From Areca catechu (Eukaryota > Streptophyta > Magnoliopsida > Arecales > Arecaceae), in assembly GCA_021397845.1 (NCBI GenBank), contig CM038049.1, positions 104,810,877-104,874,876 of the forward strand: DNA of 64,000 bases, in the 5' to 3' direction. A program made the translations under genes and the position numbers. The notes under the pieces were generated by a model. That model had not been told where the DNA came from. It worked only from the letters and a program-made list of their open reading frames with translations, and did not search any database. Of the stretch, positions 22,466-31,933 are shown one piece after another (within the stretch, counting starts at the first letter, position 1; each line of letters opens with the position of its first letter).

Positions 22466-23610
22466 TGGGGATCCAGCCATCGTCCAGATACTTTTTCCCA
22501 TTTTTTTTAATTTTCTCGCATTTTTTTATTTCCTATTCCTGCTATTCCATCTATCCTCACTATTCTGGTTTTATTCTTGGTTTATCCCTGAGTTATCCCA
22601 GCCTTATTCCATCTCCACCATCCTTCTCCTGTGATTTTTTTAAAACTCCCGAACCCTAGCCGCCACCCCCTCTGGCCCCAGATCCGAGCCGCCCGACCCC
22701 CGGCCGCCCCCGCAGGACCGTCGCCGCCGACGCTCGCCGGCCCCCGCCCTCGCTGGAGAAGCCGCCACCGTCGCCCACGACCATGGAAGATGAATGGCCA
22801 TGGGAAGACCAACCGTCGCCCACGTCCTATGGCTGCCGCCACCATCGTCGCCTAACGCCACCAGCCTGCCACCTGCCGCCCGCCCGCCACCCGCCGACTC
22901 ATGCCCAGCCACCGGACGGCCCTCACTGGTGCCTTTGGGACCCACGACTGTGGGAAGCCCAAACGGCATGGTCGTGCATGCCGTGCTGCCCCTGCGCCAC
23001 CGCCCGCCGTTGTCGCCTACCACCGCCTGTCCGCTGGCCACCATCCCACCATCCCCGGCCTCCCCCGCCGTCCACCGGCCACGCCGGCGCCCAGGAGGTC
23101 TCCCACAGTCATGGGAGACCAAATGGCATGCCCAGCATGCTGTGCCATTCTCTGTGCCACCTCGCCTTCGGCCCGCCACCAGCCGTCTGCCACTCGCCGT
23201 CTGCCGGCCTCGTCCGTCACCTGCTTCCCGGTCGCCGACCATGTGCTCCATCGGGAGATCGATCCTCCGCACGGCCATGAGTTGGAGTTTGCATGGATTT
23301 CAGAGCAATCCAATTTTCAGAGCAGCATGCTTTCTGGAGCAAATCATCAAGCCGACACGCTTCTTAGGGCAGATCAGCACCACTTTTGATCTAACACGAA
23401 TTTTGATGTAATTTATTTTTTTTAGTTTACTTAGAGGCTAAGAAACTAAAGGTTTTGGTTTTTCTATATAAAGACCCCCTCTGCCCCAGTAATAATAAGA
23501 TGATTTGATATAAATTTTTTAGGTTCTTCATTGGTTCTTGTTCTGGGCTGAGGCCCGTTTGCCTTTGTTCCCTACTGTATGGATAATGGGTTCGTTGGGG
23601 GGTATGAGAG
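22466..23610 (+). repeat. 5' LTR of element M, part before the solo-LTR insertion
   Basis: It begins TGGGGATCCAGCCATCG and aligns to 26639-27765. About 22660-23270 is strongly C-rich on the plus strand and lacks stops in several frames on both strands. Those open frames (for example 22794-23411 and minus 22640-23278) follow from base composition, share no conserved frame between the two LTR copies and show no known domain. A TATA box TATATAAA is at 23465-23472, so the C-rich block is U3. Confidence 0.8.
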
Positions 23611-26070
23611 TGTAGGGTTCCGGTGCAATGCAGTGGAAGGGTAATTTCAAAAATTGAATTTAATATGCACCAAAAACCCTAATACAGGAACTCCTTAATA
23701 AGACTAGAATGTATGAAGACAAACATTTCTATGCAAATTGAATTAGAATACCAACTTGTAATCACTAATTCCAATTTATGAAGACTTAAAACTTGAAGAT
23801 CAACGGGCTATTTGAACTCACCAGGCATCCAAGTGTCCGCCCTTCGATGGTGATCCACACAGAGCAATGATCAAGAACACTATCTTCTTGTCCAATGGTT
23901 CCTCCTATTGAGTTCTTCTTCCTAGAACTCAATTCTTCGGATTATGGCTGGAATTATTCCACACAAGAGGTTGCCTTCCTTTCTTTTATCTCTTCTCCTC
24001 CTTCCACTAAGACCTTGACCCTCTAAGACACTCTTGTCTTGAAGATAAGAATTTGTCCTAAGGGGATTTAGGCTTGTCTTAAATTGGAGGAGAAATTAAG
24101 ACAAGAATGTCTTAATGCAAGAAGGAAAGAACAAAATCAGAACTCCTTCTTTCCTTTACCGTCGGAGACTTTCGCTCTTGTTCTTGTTCAGTAGCAGAGT
24201 TTCGACAGAGGTGTACTCTGTAAAGGAAACAGTGCAAGAACAAGAAAAGAGAGAAATAGTCTTTAGGAGAGGAAGAAGAATTAAAAACATTACCGAGTTC
24301 TGATTTTCCTGACCCCTTAAATAGATCTCAGAGAGGCGCCCACACATCTCTTCATGAAAAACTTCTCACGCCCTTTCTTTTTTTTCTCATGCCCCATCCT
24401 TCCTTCTCACGGCCTTCCAGATAAATCCCACGACTTTTCTTAAATGAAAAATCATGATGTTTTTTTTTAAAAAAGAAAGGAGTCGCGACTTTTAATCTCC
24501 GAAGAGATGTTATTTCGCGCAACCAGGAAGCAACGAATGCTTTCTGCCTTTCTCAAAAAAACATCAACCCTTGGATTCCAATCCAAGGGGGGATAATTGA
24601 GGTGCTAAAAGAGAGAAGGAAAAGCTGCCCCATATAAAACAAAGGAGTTTTTTTTTTTTTTTTTTTTTACGGAGCGCAACAAGAGTCCATGCACCATGGA
24701 CTCTTCCAAATGGCATGCCAAGAGTCCATTAGCGCATGGACTCTTGGCATTTTTGGCATGAAAATGCTAAGGGGCAGGTGGGGGGCTAGCCTAGATACAT
24801 GGTTAGCCAATAGGGTTAGCCATAATCCCTATAACCTCAATTAGGGTCTAATTAGATCCAATTAGAACCCAAATTGAACCAATCCGGAACCCTAATTCAA
24901 ATCTAATTCAAATAGAAGCTAGGATTTGCAACACCTGCTAGAGTGTCATCATGCAAAGATGATTTAATTACTAATTTAAACCCTTGATCAATTCTCTTAA
25001 GTGTGTGACCCATTGGGTTCCACATCTAGCCAGCAGTGGGTTCGAATACAAGTTGACCTAATTTGATTAGAACTCTTTCTAATCGATTTAGGTCAAACCA
25101 GGCTTACCCGATTATGATCAATTAGGACTCTTCCTAATAAGTGATCATTCAATTTAATCAACCCACAAGACAAGATTGATATCTAGCAACGTGTCATGTT
25201 TACCTAGAAGATATGAAAATTCTGGTGAAATACCAAAACTACCCTTCAGTAGAAAGTTACCGTATAATTAAATCCTTCGATCAGCCTGCACCAAAAATAT
25301 AATTATGGATATGGATATATGTCAAATGCAATATTATATTTGTTTCTAGATCAATCTTATATTGATGATTCAATTATCTTGATATTAGAAACCATCTCTA
25401 ATATCTTTACTTTAATCAAAGATTCCCTGAATCATCATCCGATTGATAACTAGCTAGATGCAATCTCCTCTTACTAAGAGTGATCGATTCCTTGTTGACC
25501 TACTCATTACCTTCATATCTAATTCACCATTCCCAGTATCAATCCTGTGCATGTCTCAGTGTCATGATTAGGATTGAACTAAAGCATGGGTTCATGTGCA
25601 TAAGGTACTTATGGCAGTCTCAGGTCAAAGGATTACATGTACCACTCCCACTATGAGAACCTTCTATTGACATGTAGCTAAGACTCCATTAGATGTTCTC
25701 AAGTTGGATCATATCAATGAACTCATTCTCTAATGAGCACCCACATCCTAGTATTAGTGTCATACACAAGTGACTATGAGAGCAGTCACCCTCTCCAGTA
25801 TACATGGGATGTGCTAGTCTTACCGGAAAATCCCTGATCCCCTACTCAGGGTTCCTTTGACTAGGAATATTTTAGATTAAGGTTTTAAGACTTTAGGTCT
25901 CACTGGTATGATCTCATCATAACCCTAAAATCATAGCCCTAATCTATAGGGTTCATCATATAATAATAAACACAGCGTATGATGAAAAATAATGCCTTTA
26001 TTAGAATATTGTCAAATACAATGGTTTGGGAGATACAAAATAGATTGGCTTGTAGGGCATATCCCTTTTA
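23611..26070 (+). mobile_element. Solo LTR inside the 5' LTR of element M
   Basis: 2460 bp starting TGTAGGGTTCCGG and ending CCCTTTTA, flanked by a perfect GAGAG duplication (23606-23610 and 26071-26075). Comparison with the uninterrupted 3' LTR of M (GAGAGTCCTAC at about 27764) shows that exactly this block plus one GAGAG is extra. The final dinucleotide is TA instead of CA, explicable by one C-to-T change. No coding sequence; the only open frames are short. A homopolymer of about 24 T lies at about 24648-24671. The strand is assigned from TG to TA ends and is otherwise unsupported. Confidence 0.82.
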
Positions 26071-26551
26071 GAGAGTCCTACTTTGTGGATGATGGGTTCG
26101 AGCACCCTAGTTATCCCCTATCTCGTCTTCTTTATCCTCTCGTGTCCTTTGAGAGTCACCCTAGCAGCCTCTATGAGAGCCCTACTATATGGATGATGGG
26201 TTCGATGAGAGCTCAGGGTAGCTAGTGCTTTGATCCCTTGGGAGGGTAGCTATGTGCTTTGATCCCTCAGAAGGGTAGCTTTATGCTTTGACCCCTGACT
26301 TTCTGTGTGCGTCTCCCCATTAGAGTGAGTCCCAGGGCCATGAGTTCCAGTTCCTAGTCCCCCATCTCCATCCTTCCTTCGCCACCTCCACCAAGAAAAT
26401 TGAAAACAAAAGAGATCAGTTGTTTTAGGATTTTAGTTTCAGTGTCACCCTTGTCCCGGGAGGCTTCTTAGCCCTTCCACAGTCCTAGTTTGTTTAGTTG
26501 CTTTTCCTTTTCCAAATAATCCAGGGTTACATCGATTTTCGTCCCGTATGA
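26071..26551 (+). repeat. 5' LTR of element M, part after the solo-LTR insertion
   Basis: It aligns to 27764-28214 (TCCTACTTTGTGGATGATGG through ATTTTCGTCCC). It ends GTCCCGTATGA against GTCCCGCATCA in the 3' LTR, so the terminal CA is mutated here. It is followed after four bases by the PBS. Confidence 0.8.
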
Positions 26552-26555
26552 ATTT

Positions 26556-26567
26556 TGGTATCAGAGC
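26556..26567 (+). other. Primer binding site of element M
   Basis: A perfect TGGTATCAGAGC (initiator tRNA-Met type), four bases after the 5' LTR end. Chromovirus K in this window uses the same PBS with a similar small offset, as chromoviruses often do. Confidence 0.85.
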
Positions 26568-26599
26568 GAGTTGTGGATTAGGGTGTGCACCATTTTTCA

Positions 26600-26618
26600 A
26601 ACTCGACGGAGTCGAGTT
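26600..26618 (+). other. Perfect hairpin between PBS and purine tract of element M
   Basis: AACTCGAC, loop GGA, GTCGAGTT: an 8-bp stem with a three-base loop. It occupies the centre of the only non-LTR sequence of M, followed by the purine tract GAGGAGAAGA (26629-26638). It is a candidate packaging or dimerisation signal; inference only. Confidence 0.7.
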
Positions 26619-26638
26619 ATTCGCAGTCGAGGAGAAGA

Positions 26639-28214
26639 TGGGGATCCAGCCATCGTCCCCATTTTTTTTAATTTTCTCATATTTTTTTTGTTTTCCTATT
26701 CCCGCTATTCCACCTATCCCCACTATTCTGGTTTTATTCTTGCTTTATCCACAAGTTATCCAAGCCTTATTCCATCTCCTCCATCCTTCTCCCGTGATTT
26801 TTTTTAAACTCCTGAACCCTAGCTGCTGCCCCCTTTGGCCCCAGATCCAGCCGCCCGACCCCCGGCCGCCCCCGTCGGACCACCGTTGATGCTCGCCGGC
26901 CCCCACCCTTGTCGGAGAAGCCACCGTCACTGCCCACGCCCGTGGAAGATGAACGTCCATGGGAAGACCAACCGTTGCCCAGGTCCCACGGCGCCGCCTG
27001 CCGCCGCCGGCCTGCCACCAGTCGCTCGCCCGTCACCCGCCGGCTCATGCTCGACCGCTGGAGGGCCCCTGCCGGTGCCCTTGGGCCCCATGGCCATGGG
27101 AAGCCCAAACAGCATGGCCGTGCTTGCCGTGCCGCCCCTGCACCGCCGCCCACCATTGCTGCCTGCTGCTGCCGCCCACCTGTCCGCTGGCCACCATCCC
27201 GCTATCCCCGGCCTCCCCCACCATCCACCGGCCACGCCGGTGCCCAGGAGGTCTCCCACAGCCATAGGAGACCAAACGGCACACCCAGCGTGCTGTGCCA
27301 TTTCCTGTGCCGCCTCGCCTGCGGCCCCCGCCAGCCATCCGCCACTTGCCGTCCACCGGCCCCGTCCTCCACCTGCTTCCTGATCGCCGGTCGTGTGCTC
27401 TGTCGGGAGATCGATCCTCCGCATGGCCATGAGTTGGAGTTTGAATGGATTTCAGAGCAGTCCAATTTTCAGAGTAGCACGCTTTCTGGAGCAGATCATC
27501 AAGCCGACACACTTCTCAGTGTAGGTCAGCACCACTTTTGATGCAACATGAATTTTGATGTAATTTATTTTTCTTTTTTAGTTTTCTTAGAGGCTAAGAA
27601 ACTAAGGGTTTTGGTTTTTCTATATAAAGACCCCCTCTCCCCCTATAATAATAAGATGATTTGATATAAATTTTTGACGTTCTCCATTGGTTCTGGTTCT
27701 GGGCTGAGGCCCGTTTGCTTTCGTTCCCTACTGTATGGATAATGGGTTCGTTGGGAGGTGTGAGAGTCCTACTTTGTGGATGATGGGTTTGAGCACCCTA
27801 GTTATCCCCTATATCGTCTTCTTTATCCCTTCGTGTCCTTTGAGAGTAACCCTATCAGCCTCTATGAGAGCCCTACTATGTGGATGATGGGTTCGATGAG
27901 AGCTCAAGGTAGCTAGTGCTTTGATCCCTCGGGAGGGTAGCTTTATGCTTTGACCCCTGACTTTCTGTGTACGTCTTCCTATTAGAATGAGTCCCAGGGC
28001 CATGAGTTCCAGTTCCCAGTCCCCCATCTCCATCCTTTCTTTGCCACCTCCACCAAGAAAATTGAAAACAAAAGAGATCAGCTATTTTAGAGTTTTAGTT
28101 TTCAGTGTCACCCTAGTCCCAAGAGGCTTCTTAGCCCTCCGACGGTCTTAGTTTGTTTAGTTGTTTTCCCTTTTCCAAATAATCCAGGGTTACATCGATT
28201 TTCGTCCCGCATCA
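26639..28214 (+). repeat. 3' LTR of element M (complete, 1576 bp)
   Basis: It begins TGGGGATCCAGCC after the purine tract and ends GTCCCGCATCA before the target duplication CAAGT. The C-rich U3 block is at 26815-27380 and TATATAAA is at 27621-27628. It is uninterrupted, so it serves as reference for the split 5' copy. The C-rich open frames (26835-27383, 26909-27541 and minus-strand counterparts) are not supported as genes. Confidence 0.82.
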
Positions 28215-28219
28215 CAAGT

Positions 28220-29038
28220 GCTCTCAAATTTCTTGGCTGAATGCACCTGGAGGTCTGAAGACGAAGCACATCCGGACGAAGAAGAAATTTTGAAGGACAT
28301 GGAGTCTGTTTGGGTGCTCAATGTAGACGGAGCCTCCAACTCTGCTAGGTGTATGGAGCTGGTCTCATACTAGTCGAACTAGATGGGCACACAGTGGAGT
28401 ACGCAATCTAATTTTCCTTCCATGCTTCGAACAACCAGGATGAATACGAAGCCTTACTTGCAGGACTTCGGATTGCCAAGAGCTTAGGAGTTCAGAGACT
28501 TCAAGCCTTTTCAGACTCCCAGTTGGTGGTGAACCAAGTCAAAGGAGAATATGAAGCTAGAGATCCTAGAATGGTACAGTATTTGGAAAAGGTACAAGCC
28601 CTATCTTCTCAATTGGAGTTCTTCGAAATCATTCATATTCCTCAATCAGAGAACTCCCGGACGGATGCATTATCAAGACTTGCCACCACCACTCTGGAAC
28701 CCCTTGGTCGCACCTTCATTGAACACCTCGAAACTCCAAGTATAGTTGAAGAAACCTTGGAGGTGCACCAAATCGAGACCGAACCAAGTTGGATGGATCC
28801 CATTCTCAAGTTCCTGAACGAGGGTATACTGCTAGAAGACAAAGTAGAGGCAAAAAATATCTATTGGATGGCATCCCAATATATCATCTTGGATGGGATC
28901 CTCTATAAAAGATCATTCTCTCAGCCTTTGCTGAAATGCTTGGGACCATCAAATGCTGACTACGCCTTGAGGGAGGTCCATGAAGGAATATGTGGTGATT
29001 ACCTAGGGGGTAGATCTTTAGCATATAAAATTATATGA
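28220..29038 (+). pseudogene. End of RNase H and second (archaeal-type) RNase H of element T1
   Basis: 28220-28300 completes the first domain boundary (LSNFLAECTW). VWVLNVDGASNSA opens a second RNase H fold, the extra aRNH domain known from Tat-lineage elements. After a frame shift near 28360 the core continues (HASNNQDEYEALLAGLRIAK) and then 28523-29038 is open with VVNQVKGEYEARDPRMVQYL and SRTDALSRLATTTL. The latter part (ILDGILYKRSFSQPLLKCL, REVHEGICGDYLGGRSLAYK) is the integrase zinc-finger approach. Presence of two RNase H domains is the main basis for assigning T1 to Tat. Confidence 0.83.
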
Positions 29039-30060
29039 CAGGGATACTATTGGCTCTCCATTCAAAAGAATTCAGCCAACTTCGTATGGAGATGTGATCA
29101 GTGCCAAAGGTATACCATATACAGTGACAGCCAGCGAGTCATCTGACCTAGCTGATATCATCCTGGCCCTTCGCCTAGTAGGGTATGGACATCCTTGGTC
29201 CATTTCCACCGGCATCTAGGTAGAGGAAGTTCCTTATTATGGCAATCGACTACTTCACCAAGTGGGTCGAGGCCGAACCACTGGCTCATATCATGGAAGG
29301 CAAGGTCGAGAACTTTGTCAAAAATTCTATTATATTTTGGTTCGGGATTCCACATATAATTATCACCGACAACGGAAGGTAGTTCGATAATCTGAAGTTT
29401 AAAGACTTCTACGCTCAGTACCATGTGCAACATAGGGTGACTTCCATCACCCATCCATAGTCCAATGGAGAAGCCAAAGTGACTAATCGGACAATTCTCC
29501 ATGGCCTGAAGACAAGGTTGAACGCTGCCAAAGGACTTTTGATAGAAGAGTTGACCTCCATTCTCTAGGCATACAGGACAACCCCGAGGACGTTTACCAG
29601 CGAATCTCCATTCAACTTGTCATACGATATCGAAGCCATCCTTCCTATCGAAGTCTCCCTCCAATCTCTAAGAATCGACAACTATGAAGACCCTGAAAAC
29701 TTCGATCACAGAAGAGTTGACCTGGATCTACCGTCGAGTGCCAGGCTCTAGGCCCAAATTAAAATGGCAACCTATTAACAAAAAGTCGCCAAATATTATA
29801 ACTTTAGAGTAAAGGAGTAGATTTTTGACACGGGGGACATGGTGCTGCAAAGAACAGAAGTATCCAGGATAATGGAGCAAGGCAAGCTTTCTCCTAACTG
29901 GAAAGGACCATACCAATCGAAGAAGTCATATGTCCAGGAATGTATCGACTCAAGACTCTGGATGGAAAAGTTCTATCCCTGTCCTGGAATGTACAAAACC
30001 TTCTCAAGTACTATCAATAAACAAACCCTGGTATTTTTTATGAAATCTGTTCAACTCTAA
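29039..30060 (+). pseudogene. Integrase of element T1, catalytic Glu replaced by Lys
   Basis: Integrase zinc finger: the H in REVHEGICG pairs with CDQCQRY (about 29094). Core: MAIDYFTKWVEAEP (first Asp), IIITDNGR (second Asp, 29368-29370) and SNGEAKVTNR. The position 36 codons after the second Asp, where D-D-35-E needs Glu, is AAG (Lys, 29476-29478). One frame runs from about 29240 to 29820 with in-frame stops at 29380, 29458, 29566, 29749, 29776 and 29818 and no indel. The C-terminal segment GKLSPNWKGPY is at 29880-29915. Dead both by stops and by the active-site change. Confidence 0.85.
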
Positions 30061-30212
30061 ACAGCCCGTTGCACCAGCAGAATGATAACGGTTCCAATGG
30101 TCCGATCGAAAGAATCGACCAGAAGTGCAAAGGCGAGTTTGATCCACTTACCTTATCGGTATGCCCGATGAGTGCAACGGACAGTCTGATCAGGTTGCCA
30201 AATGATCAAAGG

Positions 30213-30440
30213 TGCAGGGATGGTTCGTATAACATACCCTACGGTGAATCCAAAGATGTACTAGGGCAGGCCTAATTAGCCTACCTTGTACTAAAGAAGG
30301 TATAGGGATGGTTCGTATAACCTATCCTATGGTAAATCCGAAGATGCACCAGTGCGGGCCTGAACAGCCTACCTTAACCATGATAGGGATGGCTTAGATG
30401 CCCTATCCTACGGTAAATCTGAAAACATGCTGAAGTGAAT
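30213..30440 (+). repeat. Tandem repeat downstream of T1 pol
   Basis: Nearly three copies of a unit of about 85 bp with the landmarks AGGGATGGTTCGTATAAC, CCTAYGGTRAATCC and GGGCCTGAACAGCCTACC; the third copy is truncated. It lies between the end of integrase and the antisense ORFs. Variable tandem repeats in this 3' region are described for Tat-lineage elements as a source of satellites. A similar array stands next to relic R (47353-47604). Confidence 0.75.
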
Positions 30441-30703
30441 CTACATCATTCACCCTGTCAACAACAAATATCTGGTGAGATGGCTCAGTTGATCCCATCC
30501 CCTCTACAGATCTCTAATGGCTTTGTGAAATCTACACTTTCGTCATATCACAACGTATACATTTCGTAGTACTTTAAGATACACCATTCACAGAGAAAGA
30601 AAGAAGTGTGAACAAAGTCAGTTCTTCATTTCATTTCTAGAAATTTTTACAAAAAAAAAATAGAAAGCAGTGCAGATAATGGGAAAGTAGATCTAGAGAC
30701 CAC

Positions 30704-31222
30704 CTACTGGCCCTTTCCCATGCCGATGGGGGGTGTCGAAGCCTTGGAAGGAGGATGGAGAGGTTCCGGAGTCCCCTTTTGATTCAACACCGACTCTTCT
30801 TCAAAGTTGGAGTCAAATTCATGACTGGGGATGGGGACAAAAGGCCTGATATTTTCCAAGTCCTTCAGGTTGAAGTACTTGAAAGCCTTGTCTCGGTGCT
30901 CCCGGAACCCTTGGTGGTACGAGTCCAGGACTGCCTCAGCGACTTCATCCTTATAAGCAAAAGATGCCATGAAATTCGAGATGGCCTCCACCACCTTCTT
31001 CCTAGCCTTCTTCGCCTCTGCAGCTGCTGCCTCGACTCGAGCCCTGGCCTCCTCCAGACAGACCTCCAAGGCCTAGACCTTCTTCTCCAAGCAAGTAATG
31101 ACCTCCTGCGGGTCATCATCGTTGCCTCTCCGAGGAGCCTTTGAACTAGGCTCACCCTTCGTTCGAGTGCTGGAGGCACTCTTCATAACCGCCTTCAAAA
31201 GATCGGAAATGTTGAACTTCAT
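30704..31222 (-). pseudogene. Antisense ORF 3 of element T1 (172 codons, coiled coil, one stop)
   Basis: On the minus strand an ATG at 31222 (MKFNISDLLKAVMKSAS) opens 172 codons with one in-frame TAG about 50 codons in, probably from CAG. The middle is Ala/Glu/Lys-rich coiled coil (RARVEAAAAEAKKARKKV). Then comes SYHQGFREHRDKAFKYFN, resembling the C-terminal signature of the two other antisense ORFs, and a Pro-rich tail. A TATA-like TTTTAAATAGG (31305-31315, minus strand) stands about 85 bp upstream. No enzymatic domain is recognised. It could be a second or third antisense protein of T1, or a detached C-terminal part of ORF 2. Confidence 0.6.
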
Positions 31223-31304
31223 CTTGGTGGTATGCTGAAAGAAGGAGAGCAGTTTTCAAAGTGGGAGTCTAAACTTTGATGGCCTGCGGAAGGGAAGAGC
31301 AGGT

Positions 31305-31315
31305 CCTATTTAAAA
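31305..31315 (-). promoter_or_regulatory. TATA-like box before antisense ORF 3
   Basis: The minus strand reads TTTTAAATAGG, followed about 85 bp later by the ORF 3 ATG. Position fits a plant promoter, but the match to TATAWAW is imperfect. Confidence 0.35.
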
Positions 31316-31933
31316 GGACCCTCCACCCATGGATGGTCGTAGAGAAACATGCCCACACCTTTCCCCAGACATGCTAGGGGGTGCCACATGTTGAAACGAT
31401 GCCTCAAATCCAGGTGACCACTCTGGGAACGATACGATCGCCAATAACCACTCTCGAGAATAGAGACCATCGTTGCTTTAAACACAGAATGATCTCCCTC
31501 GGATGGTTACAACATTAATGGCCATTTCTCAGGAAGGGAAAATCTGGTGGCACCTAGGATGCGTGGGGATGCAACCGTTCAAATATCCACGCACTCAACA
31601 TGGGCAATTAAAATTATGCTCAATGTTCCTCAATCAGTGGCCAACGGGAAAATGGCACCTGTTTGCCACATCTCTTCCAAGACGAGAGGAATAATTATGA
31701 TGGGTAACTAGTGCCAACCTAGCCTAATCGAGGTCAGTCATCGGCAGTGGCATTCCGATCCTACTTCAAAATTTGTCTTCGACATCGACCTCGAACCGAA
31801 TAGCCTTCGGCTTACCCACCATAGAGGAACCACAAAGAATCAAATTCAAAGGGGGCTAATTTGAAAAGAATTATTCACTAATTCCAAGAAAAAGATGTTA
31901 CAAATGGATGAAAAAAGAGAAAATACAGCAAGA

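Larger units (their letters stand above)
22466..28214 (+). mobile_element. Element M: LTR element with almost no internal region, non-autonomous
   Basis: Two collinear copies of a roughly 1.6-kb LTR (22466-26551, itself split by a solo LTR; 26639-28214) flank only 87 bp (26552-26638). That internal segment holds a tRNA-iMet PBS, an 8-bp-stem hairpin and a purine tract. The right end, CCCGCATCA, is followed by CAAGT (28215-28219), and CAAGT also stands at 22458-22462, a 5-bp target duplication inside the T1 RNase H. Three extra bases, TAA (22463-22465), separate the left CAAGT from the TGGGGATCC start. No gag or pol is present, so it must be mobilised in trans or be a deletion derivative. Confidence 0.8.

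Noticed and set aside
22582..23411. Long overlapping open frames on both strands (up to about 210 codons)
   Set aside because: They come from the C-rich U3 of element M; several frames are open at once, none is conserved between the two LTR copies and none has a known domain.
24648..24671. Long T homopolymer, considered as the poly(A) tail of an inserted retroposon on the minus strand
   Set aside because: No LINE/SINE body or target duplication around it; it lies inside a solo LTR defined by GAGAG repeats.
26767..27541. Overlapping Pro/Arg/Ala-rich open frames
   Set aside because: Second copy of the same C-rich LTR block; composition-driven, not coding.
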